34,495 nt of DNA, taken from contig CANEHB010000019.1 in assembly GCA_947427205.1 (NCBI GenBank), forward strand, positions 1 through 34,495, in the 5' to 3' direction. A model generated the notes under the pieces. That model searched no databases, was not told the DNA's origin, and was given only the letters and a program-made list of their open reading frames with translations. The position numbers and the translations under genes are program-made. Each line of letters begins with the position of its first letter. The stretch's first letter is position 1. Shown in pieces: positions 15,633 to 24,364 of the stretch. The stretch is from an uncultured Clostridium sp. (GTDB lineage Bacteria > Bacillota > Clostridia > TANB77 > CAG-508).

Positions 15633-17708
15633 ATGTCACAAAATATATTGCTATATGTTATTGGAATAGTAGGCGCATTATTTGTGTTACTTATATTAGT
15701 GTACGTAATAATGAGTAAAAAAATGCAGAAAAAAGAAACTAGATATGTTGCACAATTAGTACAAGGAACAAAAAAATCAGTGTTTAATATGGATGTTTTT
15801 TACCAAAAATTCTATATTAAATGTACACGAATTCCTTTTATAAGAAGGTATGCACTTAAATTAAGAAGAAGATTAGAAATTATAAACTTAGAAGATGAAT
15901 TTATAACTAGAAAACAAGTTGCAGCTATATTATTTAAAGCAATTTTAATAATAATACCATTAACAGGTATTGTAATTTATGCAACACATGCAAATTACTT
16001 ATTAATGTGTTCATTACTACTATTCGAATTATTCTTTATGGAATCTTTACTTGAAGGTATGGTTGATGGTATAGATAATAAACTTTTAAAACAACAATTA
16101 GACTTCTTTGCAGAAATAAGACATGCTTACCATGAATATAACATGGTTGAAGAAGCTATATATGAAGTATCACAAGCTGATGAAAAAGAAGTATCAAGGC
16201 AAGCTGAAAAAATATATGAGGTTTTAATTTCAGATGATCCTGAAACAGAACTTGAAAAATATTATGATATTGCACCAAATAGTTACTTAAAAGAATTTGC
16301 AGGTGTATCATATTTAACAAAAGAGTTTGGTGATAGAAAAGATAAAGACGGAGCTTCTTTATATTTAAAGAACTTAAATAATATAAACCAAGAGATGCAA
16401 ATTGAAATTTTAAAAAGAGATAAATTAGATTATGTGTTCCAAAGTTTATCAATGATTTCTGCATTACCTATATTATTTATAGATGTAATTAAAGGATGGG
16501 CAATAGGTCAATTCTCATTTACAAGACAGTTTTATAATGGGACTGGAGGATTTTATTGTCAAATAGGACTTATTGTTTTAACGTTCTTATCTTATATGCT
16601 TACAAGAAAATTAAAAGATAATGGTAGTGTAAATACTGCTAAGAATATGGATAATCCATGGCAGGCAAAATTATATAAAAATAAATATGCTAAAAAATTT
16701 ATTGATTATTTTATTCCTAAACAAGGAACAAAAGAGTATAGAAAGATAATTCAATTATTAAAAGATTCTGCTTCAAAATTAAAAATGGAGTGGTTATACA
16801 TAAACAGAATGTGCGCTGCTATTATAGGTGTTATAGGTGCAATTGTAGTTTTATTTGCAGCACATAAAATGGCAATTAATTATCAGTTTACAGAACCAAC
16901 AGCAGATTATAATTTGTTAGGTTCTATGTCTGAACAGCAAGAAAAAAAGGCTATGGAAACTACAGAAAAAGATAATGTATTTTTGTATAAATTCCAATAT
17001 GATTATGAAGTAACAAAAGATATACTAGCAAAAGATATAGCTGATTCAGAAGAATATGGAAGTAGTGCAGAAGAAGAATTAGAAGCAATAACAGATAGAA
17101 TTTGGGAAAAACTACAAATAGTTCAATCAGAGTATATTAAATGGTTTGAAATTTTGATGTCATTAGTAATAATGGTAATTGCATACAATGTTCCAGTATG
17201 GCTTTTAATATTCCAAAAAGTTATGAGACAGATGGATATGGAAAATGAAGTAATGCAATTCCAAACTATTATTTTAATGTTAATGAAAATCGAAAGAGTA
17301 AATGTTGAAATGATACTTGAATGGTTAGAAAGATATTCTAATATATTTAGAGAACCAATTAGTAAATGTGTTAATAACTATGAAAGTGGACCTTGGGAAG
17401 CATTAGAAGAACTAAAAAATGACATATCTTTTCAACAGTTAATAAGAATTGTTGAAAGTTTACAAGCAGCAGTTGAACAAATTCCAATTAGAGAAGCTTT
17501 TGACGAACTTGATACAGAAAGAGCATATCACCAAGAAAAAAGAAAAGAATCAAATGAAAGAATGATATCAAGAAAATCTATGATAGGAAAAGTTATAGGT
17601 TTCGCTCCAATGGTAGTATTGTTTGTAGGATATTTGATTGTACCACTTTGTGTAATAGGTATGACAAGTATGTCAGATGCATTTACTACAATGTCAACAA
17701 TGACATAA
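15633..17708 (+). CDS. Fused TadB-TadC-like platform protein with two T2SSF domains
   Basis: The 691-residue polytopic protein has membrane segments at about residues 4-27, 90-108, 111-130, 275-300, 310-326, 391-411, 503-525 and 660-685. Two cytoplasmic helical regions fit the GspF/T2SSF pattern. The first is QQLDFFAEIRHAYHEYNMVE to ILKRDKLDYVFQ (about 148-270). The second is EVMQFQTIILMLMKIERVNV to KRKESNERMISRK (about 535-650). In most Tad systems these are two separate proteins, TadB and TadC, forming the inner-membrane platform over the ATPase. Here they appear as one chain. The gene follows the ATPase by 41 bases, with a weak GAAGG site. Confidence 0.85.
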   Translation: MSQNILLYVIGIVGALFVLLILVYVIMSKKMQKKETRYVAQLVQGTKKSVFNMDVFYQKFYIKCTRIPFIRRYALKLRRRLEIINLEDEFITRKQVAAILFKAILIIIPLTGIVIYATHANYLLMCSLLLFELFFMESLLEGMVDGIDNKLLKQQLDFFAEIRHAYHEYNMVEEAIYEVSQADEKEVSRQAEKIYEVLISDDPETELEKYYDIAPNSYLKEFAGVSYLTKEFGDRKDKDGASLYLKNLNNINQEMQIEILKRDKLDYVFQSLSMISALPILFIDVIKGWAIGQFSFTRQFYNGTGGFYCQIGLIVLTFLSYMLTRKLKDNGSVNTAKNMDNPWQAKLYKNKYAKKFIDYFIPKQGTKEYRKIIQLLKDSASKLKMEWLYINRMCAAIIGVIGAIVVLFAAHKMAINYQFTEPTADYNLLGSMSEQQEKKAMETTEKDNVFLYKFQYDYEVTKDILAKDIADSEEYGSSAEEELEAITDRIWEKLQIVQSEYIKWFEILMSLVIMVIAYNVPVWLLIFQKVMRQMDMENEVMQFQTIILMLMKIERVNVEMILEWLERYSNIFREPISKCVNNYESGPWEALEELKNDISFQQLIRIVESLQAAVEQIPIREAFDELDTERAYHQEKRKESNERMISRKSMIGKVIGFAPMVVLFVGYLIVPLCVIGMTSMSDAFTTMSTMT

Positions 17709-17724
17709 AAGAGAGGATGATAAA

Positions 17725-18522
17725 ATGGAAAATGTTTCAAAAGCATTAGAAATAGCAGCTGGTGTCTTATTAGCTGTTATGATAATGTCACTAATTTCAT
17801 ATTTCTTTTCTCGTATAGGCATTTGGCCACAAGAACAAGACAAAATGGAAAGTGCTGAACAACTTGCTAAATTTAATACAGAATATACAGTATATGAAAA
17901 AAAAGCTATGTATGGAGTTGATGTAATTTCTTGTTTAAATAAAGCAAAAAGTAATAACGAAAAATATGCACAAAGTGGAGCTTTTTTTCAAGGAATGAGT
18001 TATGAAGGAAATAGCGAAGATGAAAAGAAAAATCGTTATTACATAAATATATATGTAAATATAAAAAATCCTCTTGAAGAAGGTTTAGAAGTATATTATT
18101 TAAAAGATGGTAAAACGATTCAGAGTTTTGAAGGAACTACAAGTATAAAAATGAAAGATGTAGAATTTGTTTTTGGAGGTTATACAGATTTTAAAGAAAC
18201 AGATACATTAACACCTAAAACTAATTATTTGACAGATCCCTCAAAATACATGGTAGCAAATGGTGGAGATGAGACTTATAATGGAAAACAATATTATGCA
18301 TTAAGATCATCAGATAGGAAATTATATAATTTATTAAATTATGCAGGTAATAATATGAAACAAGTAGTTACAAATACATCTGGGAAAAATTTAGATGTTT
18401 GGAGTCGAGCTATTTGGTCAACAGCACTTTATGATTTTAAAACAAAAAGGTTTAAGTGTGATTATATAGGATATAATTCGGTAACTGGAAGAGTAGATAA
18501 AATATATTTTTCTGAGTTATAA
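17725..18522 (+). CDS. Single-span pilin-like protein 1
   Basis: The 265-residue protein opens MENVSKALEIAAGVLLAVMI, directly into a hydrophobic helix (residues 6-30), then a soluble domain outside the cell. The N-terminal pattern M-E-N-x-[AS]-K-A-L is shared with two other proteins in the locus. The soluble part has AEQLAKFNTEYTVYEKKAMYGVDVISCLNKA, a helix then loop that recurs in weaker form in the proteins at 18542 and 19344 (FN-YxxYxxxxxxGxDxxxxxNKA). No prepilin leader or cleavage site is visible. GAGAGG precedes the ATG, 16 bases after the platform gene. It is probably a minor subunit of the machine (inference from position and topology). Confidence 0.75.
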   Translation: MENVSKALEIAAGVLLAVMIMSLISYFFSRIGIWPQEQDKMESAEQLAKFNTEYTVYEKKAMYGVDVISCLNKAKSNNEKYAQSGAFFQGMSYEGNSEDEKKNRYYINIYVNIKNPLEEGLEVYYLKDGKTIQSFEGTTSIKMKDVEFVFGGYTDFKETDTLTPKTNYLTDPSKYMVANGGDETYNGKQYYALRSSDRKLYNLLNYAGNNMKQVVTNTSGKNLDVWSRAIWSTALYDFKTKRFKCDYIGYNSVTGRVDKIYFSEL

Positions 18523-18541
18523 ATTTAGTAGGAGATAGTTT

Positions 18542-19300
18542 ATGGAAAATGCTGCAAAAGCTCTAATAATCGCTGCTACTACAATTCTAGGAATACTATT
18601 ATTATCTATAATGGTATATATGTTTAGAGTAGGAGCAAGTGTAGATGAGCAATATGATCAAAATCAATCTAGTTTGCAATTAGAATTATATAACTCTCAG
18701 TTTGAAGTATATAATACACAGTATAATTCAATTATGGATTTAATAACAGTTTGTAATTTAGCATATAGTAGAAATGCTGAAACTGATTATGATAGTAGAA
18801 GAGCTGTAAGTATTAATATAAAAGTTGGTAGTAAAAATTTTCAAATACCATCAGATAAATCTGTAGCAGATAGTGTAGGATTAAAAAAGAATCAAATTTT
18901 ACTTAATGGCTCTGTTATATCAATATATAACCTTGCTGATACTCCACTAAAAGACTTGGGAATTTTGGGAGTAGGAAATAGTGAAGATAAATTATCTAAG
19001 TCATATACAGGAACAGTTAAATACAAAAAAAATAAATATAGTGAAAGAATATGGGAATGTTCAAAATGTGGTAGAACTTCAATGGGAATAGATGCTCCAT
19101 CAGAGTGTTCTAAGTGCAAAAATCCTAATCTGTATGCTAAAGAACTTATAAATGCAGCAACTGTTTATAAATACATATTTAATTGTTCAAAAGTAGAATA
19201 TGATAAATCAAATGGACGAGTTGTTTCAATGGAATTTGAATTAAATAAAGTAACTGATTCAGATAGCATATTATATTGGGATTCAAGTAAATATGAATAA
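18542..19300 (+). CDS. Single-span pilin-like protein 2 with a zinc ribbon
   Basis: The 252-residue protein opens MENAAKALIIAATTILGILL with one membrane helix (residues 6-28). The following extracytoplasmic helix (LELYNSQFEVYNTQYNSIMD) resembles protein 1. A rubredoxin-like zinc ribbon lies at residues 171-195, with CSKC (Cys173, Cys176) and CSKC (Cys189, Cys192). A zinc ribbon is unexpected in an exported pilin-like protein. The gene is 19 bases after protein 1, with TAGGAG upstream of the ATG. The C-terminal strand pattern KVEYDKSNGRVVSMEFE matches the end of the protein at 19344 (GIEYHKKTGKIASMTFE), so these two are paralogues. Confidence 0.75.
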   Translation: MENAAKALIIAATTILGILLLSIMVYMFRVGASVDEQYDQNQSSLQLELYNSQFEVYNTQYNSIMDLITVCNLAYSRNAETDYDSRRAVSINIKVGSKNFQIPSDKSVADSVGLKKNQILLNGSVISIYNLADTPLKDLGILGVGNSEDKLSKSYTGTVKYKKNKYSERIWECSKCGRTSMGIDAPSECSKCKNPNLYAKELINAATVYKYIFNCSKVEYDKSNGRVVSMEFELNKVTDSDSILYWDSSKYE

Positions 19301-19308
19301 TAAAAATA

Positions 19309-19337
19309 TTGTAAAAAACTGATAGAAATGGTATAAT
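19309..19337 (+). promoter_or_regulatory. Internal sigma-A promoter predicted to give a leaderless transcript
   Basis: TTGTAA (19309-19314) and a perfect TATAAT (19332-19337) are 17 bases apart. The ATG of the next gene is at 19344, seven bases after the -10, where transcription should begin. No ribosome site precedes that ATG. Confidence 0.7.
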
Positions 19338-19343
19338 AATAGT

Positions 19344-19778
19344 ATGAGAAAAAATTTATTGATTATTTTTGTAATTTTAATTATAATTTTAGTGATTGCT
19401 TGTATGAAGTATAAAGATATTCAAGCTACGAAAAGAGAGGTCGCAAAATTTAATTACGATTATGAAGAATATAATAAAGAAAATCTAAATGGTTTAGATA
19501 TTACTACTCTTATAAATAAAGCTGTTAATAATAATGAAAGATTTGAAATACCTAAAGATGAAGAAGGTCTATATAAACTAGATGATGAAAACAGTATAGA
19601 AATATATGTAAAAATGATAATAAATGATACAACTTATAGAATGGAAAGAATTAATAATTTAGGTATAAATTCATTTATAGCTTATTTTGGAGAAGTAAAT
19701 TTTAAATGTACAGGAATTGAATATCATAAGAAAACAGGAAAAATTGCTTCTATGACATTTGAAGCAACAGAATACTAA
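19344..19778 (+). CDS. Small single-span pilin-like protein 3
   Basis: The 144-residue protein has an N-terminal MRKNLLIIFVILIIILVIAC with a membrane helix at residues 4-21. The Cys at residue 20 may be buried or, less likely, a lipidation site. The soluble domain repeats the protein 1/2 pattern (KFNYDYEEYNKENLNGLDITTLINKA and GIEYHKKTGKIASMTFEATEY). It lacks the MEN start of its neighbours. There is no Shine-Dalgarno, and the strong promoter ends seven bases upstream, so it is probably translated from a leaderless mRNA. A short AT-rich stem-loop (AGTTTTTT/AAAAAACT, 19779-19806) follows the stop. Confidence 0.72.
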   Translation: MRKNLLIIFVILIIILVIACMKYKDIQATKREVAKFNYDYEEYNKENLNGLDITTLINKAVNNNERFEIPKDEEGLYKLDDENSIEIYVKMIINDTTYRMERINNLGINSFIAYFGEVNFKCTGIEYHKKTGKIASMTFEATEY

Positions 19779-19858
19779 AGTTTTTTATGTTTCTATAGAA
19801 AAAACTATAGATGTTAAAATAAATAAAAATCAAAAGAAAAAATAAGGAGGTAGAAGAT

Positions 19859-20374
19859 ATGGAGAATGCTTCTAAGGCACTTATAATTGCAGGTGCCATA
19901 TTATTATCAATATTAATTATAGCTATAGGTATGGCTATATATAGTAGTTCACAAAGTGCAATTAATGATTCATTAACAGATTTTTCAACACAACAAGTTG
20001 AAGGATTTAATAGTAACTTTACATCTTATATAGGAAAATCAACAGGATCTAATGTAAGTAATATGCTTACAAGATTAATAGCTAATGCTAATACATATGC
20101 AGATGAGCCAACAAAAATTCCTTGTGTACAAGTAGATCAAATTAATGCAGGAAAAACATCTGTAAAAACACCAGTAGAACCAGCAACAGGTGGAGCTGAA
20201 AAAGGACAACAAGACTATATTGATGCTTTAACAGCAATGAAAAATAAAGTTGAAAATAAACATACATATTATATAACAATGTCATATCAAGCAAACGGTT
20301 TAATTGATTATATATCAATTGGATATGAAAAAGAAATGGCAAATAGTGAAACAGCTCACAGAAAAACAAAATAA
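19859..20374 (+). CDS. Candidate major pilin-like subunit
   Basis: The 171-residue protein opens MENASKALIIAGAILLSILI with a hydrophobic helix at residues 6-28. It continues as a Ser/Thr/Asn-rich helix (SSSQSAINDSLTDFSTQQVEGFNSNF) and a small C-terminal domain (HTYYITMSYQANGLIDYISI). It has the strongest ribosome site of the locus (AAGGAGG, eight bases before the ATG) and its own strong terminator, the arrangement expected of the abundant structural subunit. The long N-terminal helix with a small globular end fits a pilin. It has no class III leader (no basic leader and no Gly cleavage site before the helix). The major-subunit role is inferred from expression signals. Confidence 0.72.
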   Translation: MENASKALIIAGAILLSILIIAIGMAIYSSSQSAINDSLTDFSTQQVEGFNSNFTSYIGKSTGSNVSNMLTRLIANANTYADEPTKIPCVQVDQINAGKTSVKTPVEPATGGAEKGQQDYIDALTAMKNKVENKHTYYITMSYQANGLIDYISIGYEKEMANSETAHRKTK

Positions 20375-20388
20375 AATTTAATAGATTG

Positions 20389-20441
20389 AAAACAAAAAGG
20401 GACAATGCTCTCAATATTTATAATTGTCCCTATTTTGTTTT
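20389..20441 (+). terminator. Rho-independent terminator after the candidate major pilin
   Basis: The arms 20389-20406 and 20423-20441 pair over about 17 bp (core GGGACAAT/ATTGTCCC), ending in TTTTGTTTT. Confidence 0.9.
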
Positions 20442-20481
20442 AATATAACAGTAGAAAATTTAATTAAAGAAAGGATATAGT

Positions 20482-21186
20482 ATGGACGACAATGCATCAA
20501 CAGCTCTAATAATGGCTTTTTCAATATTGGTATTTGTAATGGCTTTATCATTAGCTATGTTTATGTTTTCACAAGTAACAAATACTTCTGAAGTCTTAGT
20601 ACAGTATTCTGATTCAACAAGATTTTATGATAATATAAAATTAGTTGAAGAAGAAGTAGGAAAAGATTATACAGAAAGACTTGTGAGCGCTGATACAATT
20701 ATCCCAACTTTATATAGATATTATAAAGAAAACTTCTGTGTTAAAATTTATGATGCAGACAATAATTTAATTCAAATATTTGATGTAAATTTAGAGGGAA
20801 AAGTTAATAATGCTGTTGCTGATACAGAAGCAAAAGCAGATTCAACTAAATCAAAACAAATAGAGAATTATGCACTTAAAAAAGTTTATAATGATAGTAC
20901 AAAACCTTATTATTTATTTGCTGCACCATGGTTAGGTAGCACAGAAAATGTAAAAACAAGAATAGATTTTTTCGTTAATGGAAAATCTGGTTACATCAAT
21001 AACGAATATGTAAATTATAGAGAAAATGCTTTTTATAAAGCTAGAATGGATAAAAAGCAATTTAGAGAAAGATTTATAAGTTATTCATATTCGGGAGATA
21101 CAATGGAAACTGAAGATGGAGATATATTAGTTACAGGAGCAAATGAAAAAGATAAAATAGTAATTATATATACAATGACAAAATAA
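20482..21186 (+). CDS. Single-span pilin-like protein 5
   Basis: The 234-residue protein opens MDDNASTALIMAFSILVFVM, a variant of the MENxxKAL start, with a membrane helix at residues 8-30. The soluble domain has VQYSDSTRFYDNIKLVEEEVG, then strands including CVKIYDADNNLIQIFDV and ends KDKIVIIYTMTK. No conserved enzymatic motif is seen. AAAGGA precedes the ATG. It lies just after the major-pilin terminator and is followed 35 bases later by another pilin-like gene. It is probably a minor subunit. Confidence 0.7.
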   Translation: MDDNASTALIMAFSILVFVMALSLAMFMFSQVTNTSEVLVQYSDSTRFYDNIKLVEEEVGKDYTERLVSADTIIPTLYRYYKENFCVKIYDADNNLIQIFDVNLEGKVNNAVADTEAKADSTKSKQIENYALKKVYNDSTKPYYLFAAPWLGSTENVKTRIDFFVNGKSGYINNEYVNYRENAFYKARMDKKQFRERFISYSYSGDTMETEDGDILVTGANEKDKIVIIYTMTK

Positions 21187-21221
21187 TAAAGAAAAAAGTA
21201 AAAGTTAAGGAGGAAAAGCCT

Positions 21222-21746
21222 ATGAGCGATACATTAATCACAGTTGTTGCAATTTTATTAGCCGCAGTTTTAATGTTCATATTTCCATTATTATCAATTT
21301 CTGAAAGAGGTGATGATATATCACAATTATCAGTGCTTACAGCAACAACAGAATTTGTTGATAATTCAAGATCAGTTGGAAAAATAACAATGGATAATTA
21401 TGATAAATTAATAAATACAATTTATGCAACAGGAAATTCTTATGATGTAGAATTAGAAGTAAAAGTATTAGATGAAAATATAGGAAAAAAGTCAGCGTGG
21501 ACTCAAGGAACTGTAATTGGAGAGAATGTATATTACTCAGTATATACATCACAAATTGTAGAAAGTCTTGAAAGAGATGGAGTATATATTATGAAAGAGG
21601 GAGATATTTTTTCTGCTACTGTAAAAAATACAAACAAAACATTATCACAAACAATTAGAAGTGTATTTTATTCAATATCAGGAAGTGATATATATTCTAT
21701 AAAAGCAAATCATTCAGGCTTAGTTACAGCAAACGGTTCTTATTAA
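21222..21746 (+). CDS. Single-span pilin-like protein 6
   Basis: The 174-residue protein opens MSDTLITVVAILLAAVLMFI with a membrane helix at residues 5-24. It then runs PLLSISERGDDISQLSVLTATTEFVDNSRSVGKITMDNYDKLINT, a long helix, and continues as strands (YDVELEVKVLDENIG). The arrangement resembles TadE-like minor pilins, without a recognisable peptidase site. AAGGAGG precedes the ATG at good spacing. It sits between protein 5 and the large surface protein and probably belongs to the same transcript. Confidence 0.7.
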   Translation: MSDTLITVVAILLAAVLMFIFPLLSISERGDDISQLSVLTATTEFVDNSRSVGKITMDNYDKLINTIYATGNSYDVELEVKVLDENIGKKSAWTQGTVIGENVYYSVYTSQIVESLERDGVYIMKEGDIFSATVKNTNKTLSQTIRSVFYSISGSDIYSIKANHSGLVTANGSY

Positions 21747-21772
21747 TCTTATAAAATTAAAGGAAGTTTTAA

Positions 21773-24250
21773 ATGAAATTACAATCATTTGGTGTAGTAT
21801 TTGCTTTAATTGTTATTCCATTAATATTGGTATTAACATATTATATACAATTACAAGTAGATACTATAGAATTACAAACTGAATATGATACATATTTATT
21901 AACTGCAACACATGATGCAATGTCTTCATTTGAATTAAATACAGCAAATGAAGACTTATCTTCTGTGTCGGATTCCCTAAGAACAATCATAGAAGCTTCT
22001 AGTAATATTTTCATAAATTCATTAGCAACAAAAATGGGAATGTCAAATGCTAGTAAATCATATATTGAACCATATATACCAGCAATGTTATATACTTTAT
22101 ATGATGGATATTATATTTATGCACCAACTAAAGTATTAACAACATTAACAGATAGTAATGGAAATGCAGTTTATGTTGGTGATTTAGGAGTTAAAAGAGA
22201 ATCACATGATACATACTCATATACTGAGCTTGATGAAGAAACTTTAAGTGAAACAGAAAAAGCAGCAAATATATTGACATATTCTAATTTGGAAGATAAT
22301 ACAGAAGATTATGGTCAATTATTATATTTAAAAAAAGGTTCGAAAGATAGGTATACAGCAAATGTAGCTGAAGCAGAGTTAAAAACTAAAAATGTATTAA
22401 AAACTTATATGCCATATTCTGCTAGATATCAAAGGGAAAACAATGCAGCTGGAAAAAAGGTAGATATGACAGTTGTATATACTTTAGATAACTATATTAC
22501 AGTAGAAGGATCTATTGGTGATGAATATTATGCAAAATCAGGATATTTAATACCATATGATTCAGTAAAAATAGAAATAGATGGAGTAAATGAAAATCAA
22601 TTATTAAGATATAATCAAAATGACGCTCAAGAAATATTAGAAGAATCTGGAAGAAAAATAAAGGTAACAATAGCTGATGGAACTTCATTTGAAGCTGGTG
22701 GAAATAATATAAAAGTTTCAACATATAATAATGAAATTGTGGCTTTAAAAAATCAATTGCAAAAAGCACAGAATAATGCAATATTATATTCAAAAGGAGC
22801 AATAACAGAAGAAACATATATATTGGATTTAAGAACAATGCAAGGAGTTCTTAATTCATTACAATCTCCTATAAAAGCATATAGTTATAATGAAGGAGAT
22901 GACCCAATAATTGTTTTAAACCAAGTTGAAAAAGATTGCACAGCAGAAATAAATAATAGACAATATGAATTAGATAAAATATCTTCAGCAGTATATTATT
23001 TAAAAGCTAAGATATTTTCAAAATGGGTATCAGAATATCTTGGAGATATAGAAGAAAGAGATTTAATAGAGATTACAGGACAGGAATATACATCAATAAA
23101 AGGAACAGAAACAGTAATTCATGATTTTGAAAATAGTAGTTCAAAAGTTTTTGATGTAGATGGAAAAGAGTCTAATGGAATTACAGAAATTGATGTGGAT
23201 TCACCATTTTATACACATAAATTAAATGTTATAAGAAATTCAATTCAATATAATTTGAATTTAACATTATCTACATATAATAAGAATGAGATATATCAAT
23301 TTGAGTATGAAATGCCAGTAATATCAAATCAACAATGGGATCAGATATTATCAAAAGTATCTATAGTTTCTTTTATGCAAGGAATTAAATGTAGATTAAA
23401 GACATATAATAACTACATGATAGTTTCTAGTACAAATAATGAAATTACAGTGTCACCAGATAATATATATTATGTTTCAAAAACAGATTTTAATGATGAA
23501 AATTCAGAATATCATAGACTAGATTGTGAGAAGTTTATAGCAAGTGATGTAAGTTCTAATAAAGAATATAGAGCGTTTTCATCAAAAGAAGTTAAATATG
23601 ATAAGTTATACGATAAGTCAAATACAGAAATGCCATATGCATATGATCATAAAAACTTAGCATGTTATCAATGTATAAATGATATAAATTATAAACATAC
23701 AAATATATTTGATTCTGGGCTTTCAGAATATGCAAGCTATTTAAATTTAAGAAAAGCTTTTTATATAGCAGTAGGAAAAGAAAGAAATAATGTTTATAAA
23801 ATGAATGCTATAGATATTTCTTCTGGATATGAAATACTATTTGATGAAAAAGCAAGTATAAGTAATCCTGCTAAAACTTCTACTTTAACACTAAATGAAG
23901 TAAAAGAAATAGAAATTGTTATTGGAACAATTAATACAACAGATAGAAATGAAGCTACAGTAAGTTACTCAATTAGTATGGGTGGAACATTAAATGATGA
24001 AACATATTCAATTCCTACAAACTCAACTAGAGATTATACTATACGAGTAGCAGTAAATCCAAATAAAACAGACCTAAATTATTCAAGAAGTGTATCACTT
24101 GCAAATTTGCATTTTACTAATTTATCTGGAATTTCTACAGCAACATACAAAGATTCTGTTCCAGAAGGTGAAAGAAAAACAGATTTTGCTGAAAAAAACA
24201 ATGATATAGTAAAAAGAGCAATAAAATATGTAAGAGTAATTTATAAATAA
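21773..24250 (+). CDS. Large single-span surface protein of the pilus-like locus
   Basis: The 825-residue protein has one N-terminal helix (residues 6-24, FGVVFALIVIPLILVLTYYI). This leads into a Thr/Ser-rich extracytoplasmic chain with a tyrosine-rich segment (YIPAMLYTLYDGYYIYAPTK). Near the C-terminal third it has His581, Cys585 (YHRLDCEKF) and Cys631, Cys634 (ACYQC). This H-x3-C...C-x2-C arrangement resembles the small zinc modules of the YHxxxC/PCxxC type. The last 130 residues are strand-rich. It ends the locus and is followed by a terminator. Size and position suggest a tip, adhesin or TadG-like protein; no von Willebrand MIDAS motif was seen. Function is inferred from context only. Confidence 0.7.
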   Translation: MKLQSFGVVFALIVIPLILVLTYYIQLQVDTIELQTEYDTYLLTATHDAMSSFELNTANEDLSSVSDSLRTIIEASSNIFINSLATKMGMSNASKSYIEPYIPAMLYTLYDGYYIYAPTKVLTTLTDSNGNAVYVGDLGVKRESHDTYSYTELDEETLSETEKAANILTYSNLEDNTEDYGQLLYLKKGSKDRYTANVAEAELKTKNVLKTYMPYSARYQRENNAAGKKVDMTVVYTLDNYITVEGSIGDEYYAKSGYLIPYDSVKIEIDGVNENQLLRYNQNDAQEILEESGRKIKVTIADGTSFEAGGNNIKVSTYNNEIVALKNQLQKAQNNAILYSKGAITEETYILDLRTMQGVLNSLQSPIKAYSYNEGDDPIIVLNQVEKDCTAEINNRQYELDKISSAVYYLKAKIFSKWVSEYLGDIEERDLIEITGQEYTSIKGTETVIHDFENSSSKVFDVDGKESNGITEIDVDSPFYTHKLNVIRNSIQYNLNLTLSTYNKNEIYQFEYEMPVISNQQWDQILSKVSIVSFMQGIKCRLKTYNNYMIVSSTNNEITVSPDNIYYVSKTDFNDENSEYHRLDCEKFIASDVSSNKEYRAFSSKEVKYDKLYDKSNTEMPYAYDHKNLACYQCINDINYKHTNIFDSGLSEYASYLNLRKAFYIAVGKERNNVYKMNAIDISSGYEILFDEKASISNPAKTSTLTLNEVKEIEIVIGTINTTDRNEATVSYSISMGGTLNDETYSIPTNSTRDYTIRVAVNPNKTDLNYSRSVSLANLHFTNLSGISTATYKDSVPEGERKTDFAEKNNDIVKRAIKYVRVIYK

Positions 24251-24256
24251 AGTAAA

Positions 24257-24296
24257 TTTTGGACGAGATTTTAAATCAGAGATCGTCCAATTTTAT
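24257..24296 (+). terminator. Rho-independent terminator of the pilus-like locus
   Basis: TTGGACGA (24259-24266) pairs with TCGTCCAA (24283-24290), followed by TTTTA. Confidence 0.8.
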
Positions 24297-24322
24297 ATTA
24301 TATAAATAAAAAAAAAATAATT

Positions 24323-24364
24323 GGTTATCCTAATGTTATGAAAAATTTAAAACATGTGATAACC
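24323..24364 (+). promoter_or_regulatory. Stem-loop enclosing the spoIVB start codon
   Basis: GGTTATC (24323-24329) pairs with GATAACC (24358-24364). The stem extends outward to about 13 bp with one bulge (AATAAT/ATTATT). The ATG at 24338 lies in the loop, where ATGTT and AACAT can pair further. No Shine-Dalgarno is present. Confidence 0.5.

Noticed and set aside
20142..22838. Long hydrophobic minus-strand frames (for example 20142-20414 and 22512-22838)
   Set aside because: They are antisense shadows of AT-rich genes, with Leu/Phe-rich translation and no ribosome sites.
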